NCBI RefSeq assembly: GCF_950295315.1
Contig: NC_080164.1
Span: 55,523,451-55,587,450 of the forward strand
DNA from: Erinaceus europaeus
Lineage: Eukaryota; Chordata; Mammalia; Eulipotyphla; Erinaceidae
Length of the DNA stretch: 64,000 bases
Reading direction: 5' to 3'
Positions within the stretch are counted from its first letter, which is position 1. Every line of letters starts with the position of its first letter. The translations under genes were made by a program, and so were the position numbers. Shown here in pieces: positions 53,014 through 63,124 of the stretch. The notes under the pieces are model-generated. The model did no database searches. It was not told the origin of the DNA and worked only from the letters and a program-made list of their open reading frames with translations.

Positions 53014-53701
53014 CATTTGAGGCTTGATGTTACGCTTTAGTAACATTTAGTGCTTTGTGCTTAATATAAAACTAATATAATGATATACTTCTGGATATTA
53101 AAGGGGAGAATGTCTAGTTTTAATCACCATATATCATCACCAGTATATTGCTGTGGTAAGTGTGCCTCTCTCACCCCACTAATCTCTGTTCTCCCATATC
53201 TAATCTTAGAAGTGAACTGGAAATAGCTGAAATAGATATAGGCTATTCATTTCTAAAAATGTCCTACATTTTTACAGTTTGGAGCAGATCTTTGTATCTC
53301 TGTTGTATGGAGCACATTTGCCCATTAAGGGTATAATATGGATGGAATTTCAAAGACATAACAGATTGAAAAGTAACCTTACCAAATCCTGGTTTTAATT
53401 TTGATGGATCTAGGGAAAATGCAGTGGTCTTTTGAAGATGCTAATGTCTTTTAATCCTAATTAAAACATTTTATAAATCTACTTATGTGAATTTATGTAA
53501 GAAAACTTACAGTATGAGGTAAGAAAGACTATTTGCTAGAGTTTTAGATATAATTAAACACATATATATGAATGTTTCACATATATTGCTTAATATACTG
53601 AATTAATTCACTGACTTATACTTCATCTCTCTAGCTATGAATCAGAACCACTCTGAACCCTTTTAATTTTGGGGAATTTTTTGGCCTTCCCACATATTGT
53701 T
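53014..53701. other. Intron 15, nothing recognised
   Basis: Unique-looking AT-rich sequence. Confidence 0.45.
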
Positions 53702-53852
53702 ATCTATTATTATTATTATTATTATTATTTTACTAACACACTGCTCAGTTTGGGCTTGTGGTGGTAGGGGGAGGGATTGAACCTGGAACTTTGGAGCCTT
53801 AGGCATAAGAGTCTCTTTGCATAACCATTATGCTATCTATTCCCACCTACCA
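53702..53852 (-). mobile_element. SINE, C type, minus strand
   Basis: TTATTATTATTATTATTATT, ACACACTGCTCAGTTTGGGC, GGGATTGAACCTGGAACTTT, AGAGTCTCTTTGCATAACCA, TTATGCTATCTATTCCCACC. Confidence 0.85.
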
Positions 53853-53886
53853 CCGCCACCACCACCACCACCACCACTACTACTGC
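53850..53886 (+). repeat. CCA/CTA trinucleotide repeat
   Basis: ACCACCGCCACCACCACCAC followed by CTACTACTGC, between two C-type fragments. Confidence 0.85.
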
Positions 53887-53888
53887 TA

Positions 53889-54001
53889 TTTTTTTTTTTT
53901 TTACCAGAGCACTGATTAGCTCTGGCTTATGGTGGTGCTGGGGATATTAGTACTGTTTTCATACTATGTGCGCTTAACCCGGTGGGCTACTGGCCCGCCC
54001 C
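53889..54001 (-). mobile_element. Fused SINE fragments, minus strand
   Basis: A C-type tail (TACCAGAGCACTGATTAGCT, GGTGGTGCTGGGGATA) runs straight into an A-family head (ATACTATGTGCGCTTAACCC, GGTGGGCTACTGGCCCGCCC). A deletion or recombination junction near 53947 is likely. Confidence 0.6.
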
Positions 54002-54350
54002 CTATCAGTACTATTTTCTAATGAAAGAGAAAAGAATGATAGTTACTGGGTAATTATGCAAAATATTTAGCAAAGAAGACTTATTAGATAATACATGTCT
54101 TGTGTTTTAATCAAACTATTTGGTGAAGACTAAATAAGCTTTAAGAAAATGAGGACACTAATAACAGCATTTTGATTTTAAAATTTTATTTGACATTTGA
54201 GAATAAATTCATTTTTCCTATTCAAATCAAATATACACATATTTTTTCCAAATATATTTTATACTAAGGAATGCTAAAGCAATCTTTTAGTGACCGACTC
54301 TAGTAGTAGTCATAAACTTTAAAATGTGAAGACTCAGAAAGGAAACACTA

Positions 54351-54565
54351 GGGGCTGGGAGGTGGTGGCACACCTGGTAGAATGCACATGTTATAATGCG
54401 CAAGGACCCAGGTTTGAGTCCCCAGTCTCCACCTGCAGAGGGAAAGCTTTACAAGTGGTGAAGCAGTGCTGCAGGTGTCTCTCTGTCTTTCTTCCTCTTT
54501 AGCTCCTCTTCCCCTCTTGATTTCTGACTGTCTCTATCCAATAAGTAAACATAATTTAAAAAGGG
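54351..54565 (+). mobile_element. SINE, B family
   Basis: GGGGCTGGGAGGTGGTGGCA, GGGAAAGCTTTACAAGTGGT, ATTTCTGACTGTCTCTATCC. GGAAACAC flanks it. Confidence 0.9.
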
Positions 54566-54816
54566 AAACACAAAAGTTGTTCCTTTTAAAAAGCAAGAAC
54601 TAATTTAATTCTCTTATTAAGAATGTTGGCAAGCAACTAGAATTTAGGTCCCTCTGATAATCCTTCTGAAGGACCTATATCAAGACTAAATTAATATTTT
54701 CATTGTCCCTCCCATCCTGTTGCCACAGAATCATATCAGAAGGAAAGTCATCATTAAGGTCACTATGTGTGACCTTGTAGAAGCATAGCTAGTAGATGCC
54801 AGCTGCCGTATTTGTT

Positions 54817-55077
54817 TTTAATTGCCACTAGGGTTATTGCTGGGGCTCCATGCTGGCAGGACGAACCACAGCCCCCCCCCCCCTTCTTCTTTCTTTCTTT
54901 CTTTCTTTCTATTTTATTATATAGGACAGAGAGAAATTGAGAAGGGAAAGGAAGATAGAGAGGGAAAGACATGGACACTTGCAGACCTGCTTTACTGATC
55001 ATGAAGTGACTTGAACCTGGATTCTTGTGCATAGCAGTGTGTGCACTCAAGCAGGTACATCACCTCCTGACCCCAGT
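54817..55077 (-). mobile_element. SINE, minus strand, 14-bp duplication
   Basis: GCCACTAGGGTTATTGCTGG, a C12 run then a TTTC repeat, GGACAGAGAGAAATTGAGAA, CATCACCTCCTGACCCC. CAGCTGCC(G/A)TATTT at 54800-54813 and 55078-55091. Confidence 0.9.
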
Positions 55078-55336
55078 CAGCTGCCATATTTGAAAACAGA
55101 ACGAGAAAGATAAAAAAAAATGTAGTAATGGAAAAGAAAAAAAAAAGCTAAGTTGTTTTGTAGGGGTTTTATTTTGTTGAACTATAGTTAATTTAAAAAG
55201 TCCATTCCCAAATCTTGGCACTTAATTACGAGGAGAGACAGACACATAGAGAGAGGGAGAGAGGAAACTTGGATTAAGTTTGACATAATCACAGATCCCT
55301 ACCTGGCTGCTTAAGCTGGTAAGAGTTATTTTGCTG

Positions 55337-55649
55337 GGAGTCGGGCTGTAGTGCAGCGGGCTAAGCGCAGGTGGCGCAAAGCACAAGGACTGGCAGAAGG
55401 ATCCCGGTTTGAACCCCGGCTCCCCACCTGCAGGGGAGTCGCTTCACAGGCAGTGAAGCAGGTCTGCAGGTGTCTATCTTTCTCTCCTCCTCTCTGTCTT
55501 CCCCTCCTCTCTCCATTTCTCTCTGTCCTATCCAACAACGACAACAACAATAATAACTACAACAATAAAACAAGGGCAACAAAAGGGAATAAATAAATAA
55601 AATAAATATAAAAATTAAAAAGAAAAAAATGTTAAAAAAAATAAGCAAA
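55337..55649 (+). mobile_element. SINE, A family, 16-bp duplication
   Basis: GGAGTCGGGCTGTAGTGCAG to GGGCAACAAAAGGGAATAAA. AAGA(G/A)TTATTTTGCTG at 55321-55336 and 55650-55665. 127 bases before PUS10 exon 16. Confidence 0.94.
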
Positions 55650-55776
55650 CAAGAATTATTTTGCTGTAGCTTATTTTGAGACAGTTTTTCCTCTAACATT
55701 TTCTTTCACCACTCAAATTTCACCAAGTAGTTAGTACTGTCTGACTATCATCTTTTTTTCCTTAAATAAACTTCAG

Positions 55777-55876
55777 CTACATTAAAGAATTTGTACATGG
55801 AGACTTTGGAAGAACCAAGCCAAACATTGGCTCTTTGATGAATGTGACTGCAGATATTCTTGAGCTGGATGTTGAG
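55777..55876 (+). CDS. PUS10: PUS10 coding exon 16 (residues 487-520)
   Basis: 100 nt, acceptor AACTTCAG, donor GTAAAC. It completes Thr487, then YIKEFVHGDFGRTKPNIG and SLMNVTADILELDVE. The HGDFGRTKPN motif is conserved from archaea to mammals. The exon sits between a + SINE 127 bases upstream and a minus SINE 190 bases downstream. Confidence 0.96.
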
Positions 55877-56065
55877 GTAAACCATTTTATTGTGGAAATG
55901 TTCACTTGCTTATTAAATTTAGGTAGGATTATTATTATTATTTTGGCATTAATCTACATTAATCTATATAGTACTACTCACCTTAATAGGTGTTTGAAAA
56001 TGGTCTAAATCTGATGGTATCATGGTATTGCAGGGAAGGACTACCTTTGGAATTTAATTTTAATT

Positions 56066-56342
56066 TTTTTTTTTTTTTGCCTCCAGGGTTATTGTTGGGG
56101 GCTGGTCCTAACACTAGGAATCCACCACTCCTAGTGGCCATTCATTCCCTCCCCCCTCCTCCATTTTATTCAGTAGGACAGAGAGAAATCGAGAGGGGAG
56201 GGGAGAGATAGAGGAGAGGAACAGAGAAATACCAGCAAACCTTCTTAGCCATTTGTGAAGCATCCTGCAGGGGCTCAAAGCTGGGTCCTTGCACATAGTA
56301 AATACTATGTGTGCTTAACCAGGTGCACCATGGTCTGGCATT
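56066..56342 (-). mobile_element. SINE, minus strand
   Basis: GCCTCCAGGGTTATTGTTGG, AGGACAGAGAGAAATCGAGA, CAGGTGCACCATGGTCTGGC. 190 bases after PUS10 exon 16. Confidence 0.85.
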
Positions 56343-56461
56343 TTAACTCTTTCAAAACATAGTAAGGTTTCATTTATCATCTTTAGCTATAAAGATCTAT
56401 AGCTTATATACTAAATATGCCTTACATATGGCTTAAGATCTAAATCCTTAACAAGGAAATT

Positions 56462-56745
56462 TTTTTTCTTTTTTTCTTTTTCTTTTTCTTTTTTTTTTAC
56501 CAGAGCACTTAGCTCTGTTTATGGTGGTGCTGGGTATTGAAATTGGGACTTGAGGGCTTCAGGCATGAGAGTCTCTTTGCAGGGCCAGGTGGTGGTACAT
56601 TGGGTTAAGTGCACATAGTACGAAGCGCAAGGACCAGTGCAAGGATCTTAGTTCCAGCCCTGGCTCCCCACCTGCAGGGGGGTTTCTCTGTCCAATCAAT
56701 CAGTCAAGAGTCTTTGTATCAACATTATGCTATCTATCCCCACCC
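56462..56745 (-). mobile_element. SINE, C type, minus strand, split by a nested SINE head
   Basis: Tail half 56462-56580 (TACCAGAGCACTTAGCTCTG, AGGCATGAGAGTCTCTTTGC) and head end 56707-56745 (GAGTCTTTGTATCAACATTA, TGCTATCTATCCCCACC) belong together. Confidence 0.75.
56582..56704 (+). mobile_element. SINE, A family, internally deleted, nested
   Basis: GGGCCAGGTGGTGGTACATT, AAGCGCAAGGACCAGTGCAA, CCACCTGCAGGGGGGTTTCT, then directly CTGTCCAATCAATCAGTC. The middle of the element is missing. Confidence 0.75.
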
Positions 56746-57322
56746 TTACTTGGGCTTTTTAAATAAAACATTTTTACTTGAAGATCAAGATTATGCTCTG
56801 GAAGAGCCAGCATGAAACAGATAAATTTGATTTTAAGAGAAACAGAAAGTCTGTCGATGTGCTATGCAAAGATCCCTACGCTTTTCTAGTTTCAGGTAAT
56901 CTCTCAGGCTCTCTTAGTTACACTTGAGACTATAGGTATATACTGTCTGCTAAATGCAAGATGGGAATGTGAAAATGATTGGATAAAATAGTACTGAGAT
57001 TTCTAAGGCAAAGTTGGTATCTTAATCTGAATTTCTTTGCTATTTTACCCATAGTTACCATGTAAAAACTTTTAAATGTACTGTCGGCATAGTGATGACC
57101 CAAGTAACCAAGCATTCAGTGATTCAGAAATGAGCCACAGACCCAAGAGCCCCATGTCCTAGAATGGATTTTAGAATTACATTGTCTCTTCCATTGTTTT
57201 TTTTCCCTTCAAATTCAACTTCTCTGTTATATTACATTAAAACTATTAAATTTTTACCTCATTACCAAATATGCTCACTAGACCACTACTATACTTTAAT
57301 GACTTGACTTCTTTTCTTCTAG
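56746..57322. other. Intron 16 end, nothing recognised
   Basis: Unique-looking sequence leading to the last exon. Confidence 0.45.
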
Positions 57323-57364
57323 TCTGTAGACGTTGACTGGCCCCCTGCTCTGGATGACAACTAG
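57323..57364 (+). CDS. PUS10: PUS10 coding exon 17 and stop (residues 521-533)
   Basis: Acceptor TTCTTCTAG, then SVDVDWPPALDDN and stop TAG at 57362-57364. As I recall, human ends at the Asp pair, so the final Asn looks like one extra residue. Confidence 0.94.
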   Translation, partial: SVDVDWPPALDDN

Positions 57365-57378
57365 CTTCTGAGTTTGGA

Positions 57379-57384
57379 AATAAA
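57379..57384 (+). promoter_or_regulatory. AATAAA polyadenylation hexamer (candidate)
   Basis: First AATAAA after the PUS10 stop. It is unusually close to the stop codon, so one of the later hexamers may be the one used. Confidence 0.35.
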
Positions 57385-57754
57385 AAGCAAGATTTTTCTG
57401 ACATGATATGAACATGAATTCACCATACACTGTAAAATGACTGTTTACTCACCAGAACGGTGTCTTAGAACTTACTTGGATCATGTTGATCTGTGTACTT
57501 CTAAAATTTCTTATAACATCTCAGGATCTGTATGTGAATATTTTGTTATATTTTTCTAAGAATGTCTTATGGTTGTTCTTATTTTCTTTCCAACTCCCAT
57601 AAGCTGAAGTATAAATAGTGAAGCATTTTCTTTTAAATTCTTTCACTTAGGGACTTACGCAAACAGGATCATTCTCTAATAATTTGAGAAGCTACAATTT
57701 CTTTCAGCAGAATTTCCCTCTACAAGAGGCACGCCACATTTAAAATCACGGGGT

Positions 57755-57865
57755 TTTAATTTTTTCTCAGCTCTGGTTTAGTTTTACTGGGAACTGAACC
57801 TAGACCTTATAGCCTTGGGCATGAAAGCCATTTTGCCTACCTATTATGCTATCTCTCTGGCTCCA
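57755..57865 (-). mobile_element. SINE remnant, C type, minus strand, in the 3' UTR region
   Basis: TCAGCTCTGGTTTAGTTTTA, GAACTGAACCTAGACCTTAT, TATTATGCTATCTCTCTGGC. Confidence 0.55.
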
Positions 57866-58059
57866 TATTCTAAAAATTTTTAATTATCTTAGTAAAATTT
57901 TTATCTAGATTTACATAGCAACCTGTCATTTTCTAATATCCCAAACATAAACTGGATATCATTAATATTTTTCCAATAAATTTAAAGCAAGTTCTTTAAT
58001 AAATTTTTATCTGATTTGTTATAAATCCTATCACTTCAAGTTATTTTTTTATTGCTGTT

Positions 58060-58175
58060 ATTGTTACTTGTTTATTTTACCAGAGTACTACTAGTGCTCG
58101 GGATTGAACCTGGGACCTTTGATACCTCAGGCATGATTTTTTTGCATAACTATGAATCTATCTCTACAGCCCTCA
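58060..58175 (-). mobile_element. SINE remnant, C type, minus strand
   Basis: TTTACCAGAGTACTACTAGT, GGGATTGAACCTGGGACCTT, CATAACTATGAATCTATCTC. Confidence 0.65.
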
Positions 58176-58394
58176 ACTTACTATTTTGACAATCTATAAT
58201 TTTAAGTATATTTCCTGTGGAGTGAAAGCAAAACCTTAGAATTTGAGGCTTGCCATGGTAAGAAACTTTCATAACTCTTTTATACGAGACACAAGTGCCT
58301 TCAATAACTTCAAACCCAGGGATAAGATTTTGAAAAATTGCAATTGCTATAGCACAGCTGATAGTGCTTTATTATTCAGTTTTAAATATCATCA

Positions 58395-58490
58395 GATAAG
58401 TAAGATATTAGCATGTCTATTTTATAAATGTGGAAACCAAAGAATAGAGGTTAAATAACTTACCTAAAATTGTTATTTCCATACTGGAAT
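58395..58490 (-). mobile_element. MIR, antisense
   Basis: TCTATTTTATAAATGTGGAA then ACCAAAGAATAGAGGTTAAA and TAACTTACCTAAAATTG are antisense MIR core. Confidence 0.55.
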
Positions 58491-58919
58491 GAAAACCTAA
58501 GTTTCCTATTTAGAGTCCTTTCTAATAAATTCTTTTATTGAGGACCTTCTATGTGGAGGAGGCACCTAAGGATGTCAACCAGGAGAACTGACTTTTGAAA
58601 ATTAGCTCCAAAATCAAGGAACTTACCAAAAAAATGATAGTCTACAATATGGCAACCATTTGCTCATAAGGTAAATAATTGCTTGGTACTATGAAGAGGA
58701 AATACATTAAATAAGCTAAACCTAAAGAGATGTCATAATTAAGTTTCTTTACAAACTTAAAATTTCACATTTTAAGTGCAATTTACATCCTCTTGACTCA
58801 ACTATGTGAACTTACTTTTAGAACATGTGACTTGTATAGTATTGGGTTGCTCAGTTTTCTATCTTTATCTCTAAATAGATCTAAGATCTATCACTCACTT
58901 TAGAAACTGGAAAACCATG

Positions 58920-59145
58920 GGTCGGGTGTGTGTGTGTGTGTGTGCGTGTGCGTGTGCGTGTGCGTGTGGTGGCACACAGGTTGAGCACACATGCTACAGT
59001 TCGCCAAGACTGGTTTTCAGCTTGTAGGGGATGAGCTTCACAGAGGTGAAGCAGTGCTGCAGGTGTCTCTCCTTCTCCCTCCCTTTCTGTTTCCCCTTCC
59101 CCCTTGATTTCTGTCTCTATCCAATAAATAATTTTTTAAAAAGGA
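58920..59145 (+). mobile_element. SINE, B family, with TG/CG expansion in its head
   Basis: GGTCGGG, then about 45 bases of TG and CGTGTG units at 58925-58969, then GGTGGCACACAGGTTGAGCA, GATGAGCTTCACAGAGGTGA and CTGTCTCTATCCAATAAATA. Confidence 0.85.
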
Positions 59146-59330
59146 AGAAATCATGAAAATGGCTTGAGTTTTTGTCTTATGTGTGAATAACAGCAAATAA
59201 TCTTTTCACTTTTCGATGCCAGAAAATGAGAAAGCGGCAACAGAAATAAACTTTAGACAAAAAGGTAATGACTTTAGTGTGAATCTTCAATTTGGAGAAA
59301 TTTTACTACATATCCACCACCCACGGTGAC

Positions 59331-59522
59331 TATTTTTTTCCTTTTTTGTCTTTTTTATTTTGATAGATAGGACAGAGAGAAACTGGGAGTGGGGAGGTGG
59401 GAAAGAGACTCGCAGCACTGCTTCACTGCTTGAGAAGCTTCACCCTTACAAGTGGGGACTAGGGAGGACTTGAACCCAGGTCTTTGTGTATGGTAATATG
59501 TGCTCTACTAGTTGTACCATAA
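59331..59522 (-). mobile_element. SINE, B family, minus strand
   Basis: TTGATAGATAGGACAGAGAG, CTTCACTGCTTGAGAAGCTT, GAACCCAGGTCTTTGTGTAT. Confidence 0.8.
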
Positions 59523-59595
59523 TTTCAAATGTAATGGGATGTTTCCAGAACTATTCAGCCAATGATATCCCATCACCCTAAATACATTAGTAATT

Positions 59596-60330
59596 CTTTT
59601 TTTTTTTTTTATTTATAAAAAGGAAACATTGACAAAACCATAGGATAAGAGGGGTACAGCTTCCACAGTTCCCACCACCAGACCTCCATATCCCAACCCC
59701 TCCCCTGATAGTTTCCTATTCTTTAACCCTCTGGGAGTATGGACCCAAGATCATTGTGGGATGCAGAAGGTTGAAGGTCTGGCTTCTGCAATTGCTTCCC
59801 CACTGAACATGGGCGTTGACAGGTTGATCCATATTCCCATCCTGTCTCTCTCTTTCCCTAGTGGGGAAGGGCTCTGGGGAAGCAGAGCTCCAAGGCACAT
59901 TGGTGGGGTTGTCTGTCCAGGGAAGTCTGGTCGCATCATGTTAGCATCTGGAACCTGGTGGCTGAAAAGAGAATTAATATACAAAGCCAAACAAACCGTT
60001 GAACAATTATGGACCTAAAGCCTGGAATAGTGCAAGTGAAGCATTGGGGGTCCTCCATTTTGTAGATAGCTAGTAGGCATATTTTAGTTATATTTCAAAG
60101 GGCCTATAGCTATACTCGTGTTTTTTTTGTTTGTTTGTTTGTCTTTTGCCTGAGCCTGAAATACGATATGCAGGTGAATCCTAATTATTGTCTTGTGAGA
60201 TGATGTCATGGCTGGGAAAAGGACCAGAAACCTGGATCAGGGAAGAGAGTAGCTCCCTAATATGGGAAAGGGGTATAAATATTACTGCAAACCCCATCAA
60301 TTTGATGTGGTCTGGAGCCCATAATTAGCT
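59596..60330 (-). mobile_element. L1-like 3' end, minus strand, copy 2
   Basis: Begins with a T run at 59598-59611 (poly-A tail on the minus strand), then the block shared with 24660-24980. It continues further (CTGGTGGCTGAAAAGAG, GATGATGTCATGGCTGG, AATATGGGAAAGGGGTATAA), so it is the longer copy. It appears younger than copy 1 and has lost all ORF sequence. Confidence 0.7.
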
Positions 60331-60484
60331 TAGGAGCCTGTGTGACCTCTACATCCCTCTAGATCTGGTCCTAGCATTCTATTTCCTTTTGACATGTGTC
60401 CGTCATCTTTGGGGCATGTGCTACAAAAAGAAAGAATGAAAGAAAGAAGAGAGGGGGAGGGAGAAAAAACAAAGAAAAAAGCAA

Positions 60485-60605
60485 TCCAGATTTTTTTTTT
60501 TTTTAAGGGAGAGACACCACAAAATTTCCCCAGGGGCTTGAACCTGGGCCTCACACATATCAGCACAGGTCCCTACAAGGTAAGCTATTCCACTAACTCC
60601 ATGGG
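60485..60605 (-). mobile_element. SINE-like remnant, minus strand
   Basis: T run, GGGGCTTGAACCTGGGCCTC, GTAAGCTATTCCACTAACTC. Confidence 0.45.
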
Positions 60606-60663
60606 CTGATCTTGTGCCAGCCCTGGAACAAACTATTTCTGTAGGAAAAAAAAAATGGTTCCA

Positions 60664-60862
60664 GGGGCCAGGCGGTGGTACATGTGGTTAAGCACACACA
60701 TTGTAGTGTGGCAAGGACCCAAGTTCAAGCCCCTGATCCCCACCTGCAGGGAAAAAGCTTCAAAAGTGGTGAAGCAAGGCTGAAGGTGTCCTCTCCCTAT
60801 CTCCCCCTCCCTTCTCAGTTTCTGTCTCTATCTAATAACAAGTAAAAAGAAAAAAAAAATCC
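60664..60862 (+). mobile_element. SINE, B family
   Basis: GGGGCCAGGCGGTGGTACAT, AAAAAGCTTCAAAAGTGGTG, TCTGTCTCTATCTAATAACA, A-rich tail. Confidence 0.9.
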
Positions 60863-61559
60863 ATTTAGTGGAAAATATCTAGAAACCAAGGTCAACACCC
60901 TAAAGTGTATTCACTGCTACTGAGTTATTGCTGCTCCCAAGCTGTACCTTTATCTGCATATACTGAAAACTGAGTTTATACCAGAACTTCCAGTTCCAAC
61001 TTTATTTTGTCTTCTCTCCTTCCATATTTGTAATTCCTTTTTCTGACCGTGAGAAAGTTGGCTCCCATCAACCTCAGCCTTAGTATATTTATTTAACACA
61101 TCAGGTCCCCCCACTGCATAAATAACCAAATTCCTACCACTGCATCTTTATTCCAGATGAATGAAACTCCTCACCCTACTAATCTCACAATTCTTCTCAG
61201 GCTCCATGTCATGTAATCCCACCACCTTTGCTCCACAGTGATATCTACCTGCACCTTGCTCAGAGTAAGTAAATTGCTTTGCCCTAAATTATTCAGAGAG
61301 GGAGAGGGGCAAATAGGAAATGGGAAGGCAGAAAATGTAAAGTTGTTTAGTTTGGAAGGCACATTTTAGTGCTCTACAAAATTATTTCAAAGAACAGTTC
61401 CATTTGCAAATGTAGCCATGGATAGCATCCCATAAAAATTATCTTCTAAGCAACCAAAACTACCTTTTCTTAAAAGGAAGAGGCTATACATACATCTGAA
61501 CAAAATCTCAGCATTTAAAAATCAGATAGCAACACATTTTTAGTAAGGGTTTTATAATT
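60863..61559. other. Intergenic, nothing recognised
   Basis: No repeat or reading frame identified. Confidence 0.45.
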
Positions 61560-62940
61560 GTGTTCATTTATTATGTTATCAAGACAAACCAATATACAAA
61601 GATATTTTTACAAAGGTAACAAAATAATCTGTACAATAAAGGGCCTTTTGGCCCTTTAAAAAAAAAGATTGCATCATGATACCACATTTAACATTAAGTA
61701 AGTGATCAGTATACCTGAGAACTTCATAATCAGTTTCTTCTGTGCCTCAAAATTCATTTCAGTCATCCAACATATAAAAATATTTAGTACAGTTAAAAAA
61801 AAAAAAAAAGATAGTGCTATTCTGCAGGGATCTGGACTCACAGTCAGCAGTACATTCTTTTAAAACCGAAGTCACCTATCTCTAAAGAGTCTGAACTATG
61901 CATTTAAAAATGCCCATTTCCCATATGCTCTGCTTTCCTTTCTCTCTCATCTAAAAACTATCTAAACTGTAATAGTTATCCACTAATTATCCAATAAAAT
62001 CAGGTGTGTCAACAAATGACCTTTCCTGGACTGAATTTCACAAATAGATTCCAAGTACTCCAGCTGTTTCATGGTTAATTATAGATTATAAGGTTTAAGA
62101 AGATGAATGCTATTTATCTGCTTGCATATTTGGAAACTAGATTTGTTGAAGCACCAACATTTTGCACTAATTATTATGTATTAGATAGCTAGTAACTTTT
62201 ATTTGTAACTCTTTAAATTTTGCAAAGTCTAATATAATACTAAACAGTTTGTGGATACCAGTGGGAAAAATATTAGAGCATGATAAATCTTATCTATTTA
62301 CAAGGGTAATTACTAGCATGTGATAGTTCTCCTAAAGCCACATTTAAAATAGAAAAAATTGTTTTAAAATACCTATTTTTCTAATGAGAATTGTCATAAC
62401 TTTTTTTGACTGCATGAAAAAAATTAGACATGATTACTTTGGAGATTTGGTGTTACCACATGTCAAGTCTGTGCCTTAAACTCTGCAGAGATGTATTTAT
62501 TAAAGTACTAATTTAACTAAGTTTCTGATAAACAAGGGCATATTAGGTATAGACAAACCATACATTTATCTGAGTAGCTTCCCAATCCTGGGCTTACAAT
62601 GTTGAATAACATGAAAATTTCTATTACATGTGATGCACAAGTATCATTATCATTTTGTGCTTTTTATACTCAAATTTCTGAAAACAAAATTTTAGTGACT
62701 TCATTCGCTATAGTATTTAGTCAAACTATTGTCAATTCATGTCCAACTTTCTAAAACAAACAAGTAAGACTCACAAAATTTCAGAAATGGAAGTCAGTAA
62801 CTGACCATATCTTCACTTGACCATATCCAGATGAAAATAGTTCTGGTGAGTATCAGGTCAAATAAAAGTCCTCAAGCAGGTCAACTAAAAGTCCTCAATA
62901 TCTAGTCACACTAGAGAAACATATCTAAAAGTCCTTTAAC
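61560..62940 (-). other. Candidate 3' UTR of a convergent neighbour
   Basis: About 1.4 kb with no recognisable repeat, beyond the PUS10 3' end. On the minus strand an AATAAA lies at 61572-61567. In human, as I recall, the REL gene converges on PUS10 with a long 3' UTR, so this could be part of REL. No coding exon is visible here and the assignment rests on synteny only. Confidence 0.35.
61635..61657 (+). repeat. Perfect 8-bp hairpin next to AATAAA
   Basis: AAAGGGCC, loop TTTT, GGCCCTTT (61638-61657), overlapping an AATAAA at 61635-61640 on the + strand and followed by an A run. Confidence 0.75.
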
Positions 62941-62944
62941 AAAA

Positions 62945-63124
62945 TCATTATTGCATAGAGACAGGGAGAAAAATGAGAGAAGTGGGGGAGATAGAGGCAC
63001 TAGAGATAGATACCTGCACCACTGGTGAAACTTCACCCCTGCAGGTGGGGACCAGGGGCTTGAAAGCGGGTGCTTGTACACTATATTATGTACACTTAAC
63101 TAGGTGCACCACTGCCTGGCCTCT
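62945..63124 (-). mobile_element. SINE, B family, minus strand
   Basis: TTATTGCATAGAGACAGGGA, CCCTGCAGGTGGGGACCAGG, GGTGCACCACTGCCTGGCCT. Confidence 0.85.

Larger units (their letters stand above)
3218..57364 (+). other. PUS10: PUS10 gene, coding span (17 coding exons, 533 aa)
   Basis: Pus10 makes pseudouridine in the T-arm of tRNAs (positions 54/55) and has been linked in mammals to microRNA processing and apoptosis; that is family knowledge. In the sequence, 17 exons with GT-AG borders sum to 1602 nt and join in phase into 533 residues plus a TAG stop. Human PUS10 is 529 aa as I recall it; the extra residues here fit a 3-residue insertion near residues 80-83 and one extra C-terminal Asn. 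The N-terminal half has zinc-type Cys pairs (CPRC 21-24, CNVC 112-115). The C-terminal half has GREDVDVRTLG with predicted catalytic Asp347, and TQAGTYIKEF at 483-492. Intron 3 is longest (13.7 kb). No reading-frame damage is visible, so I regard the gene as functional. Confidence 0.97.
57365..58020 (+). other. PUS10: PUS10 3' UTR (extent uncertain)
   Basis: Sequence after the stop codon. AATAAA hexamers occur 15 bases past the stop (57379) and again near 57975 and 57999. The real cleavage site cannot be chosen from sequence alone. A minus-strand SINE remnant lies at about 57755-57863. Confidence 0.5.

Noticed and set aside
61635..61657. Histone-mRNA-type 3' stem-loop
   Set aside because: Stem and loop sequence do not match the histone element and no histone ORF is nearby.
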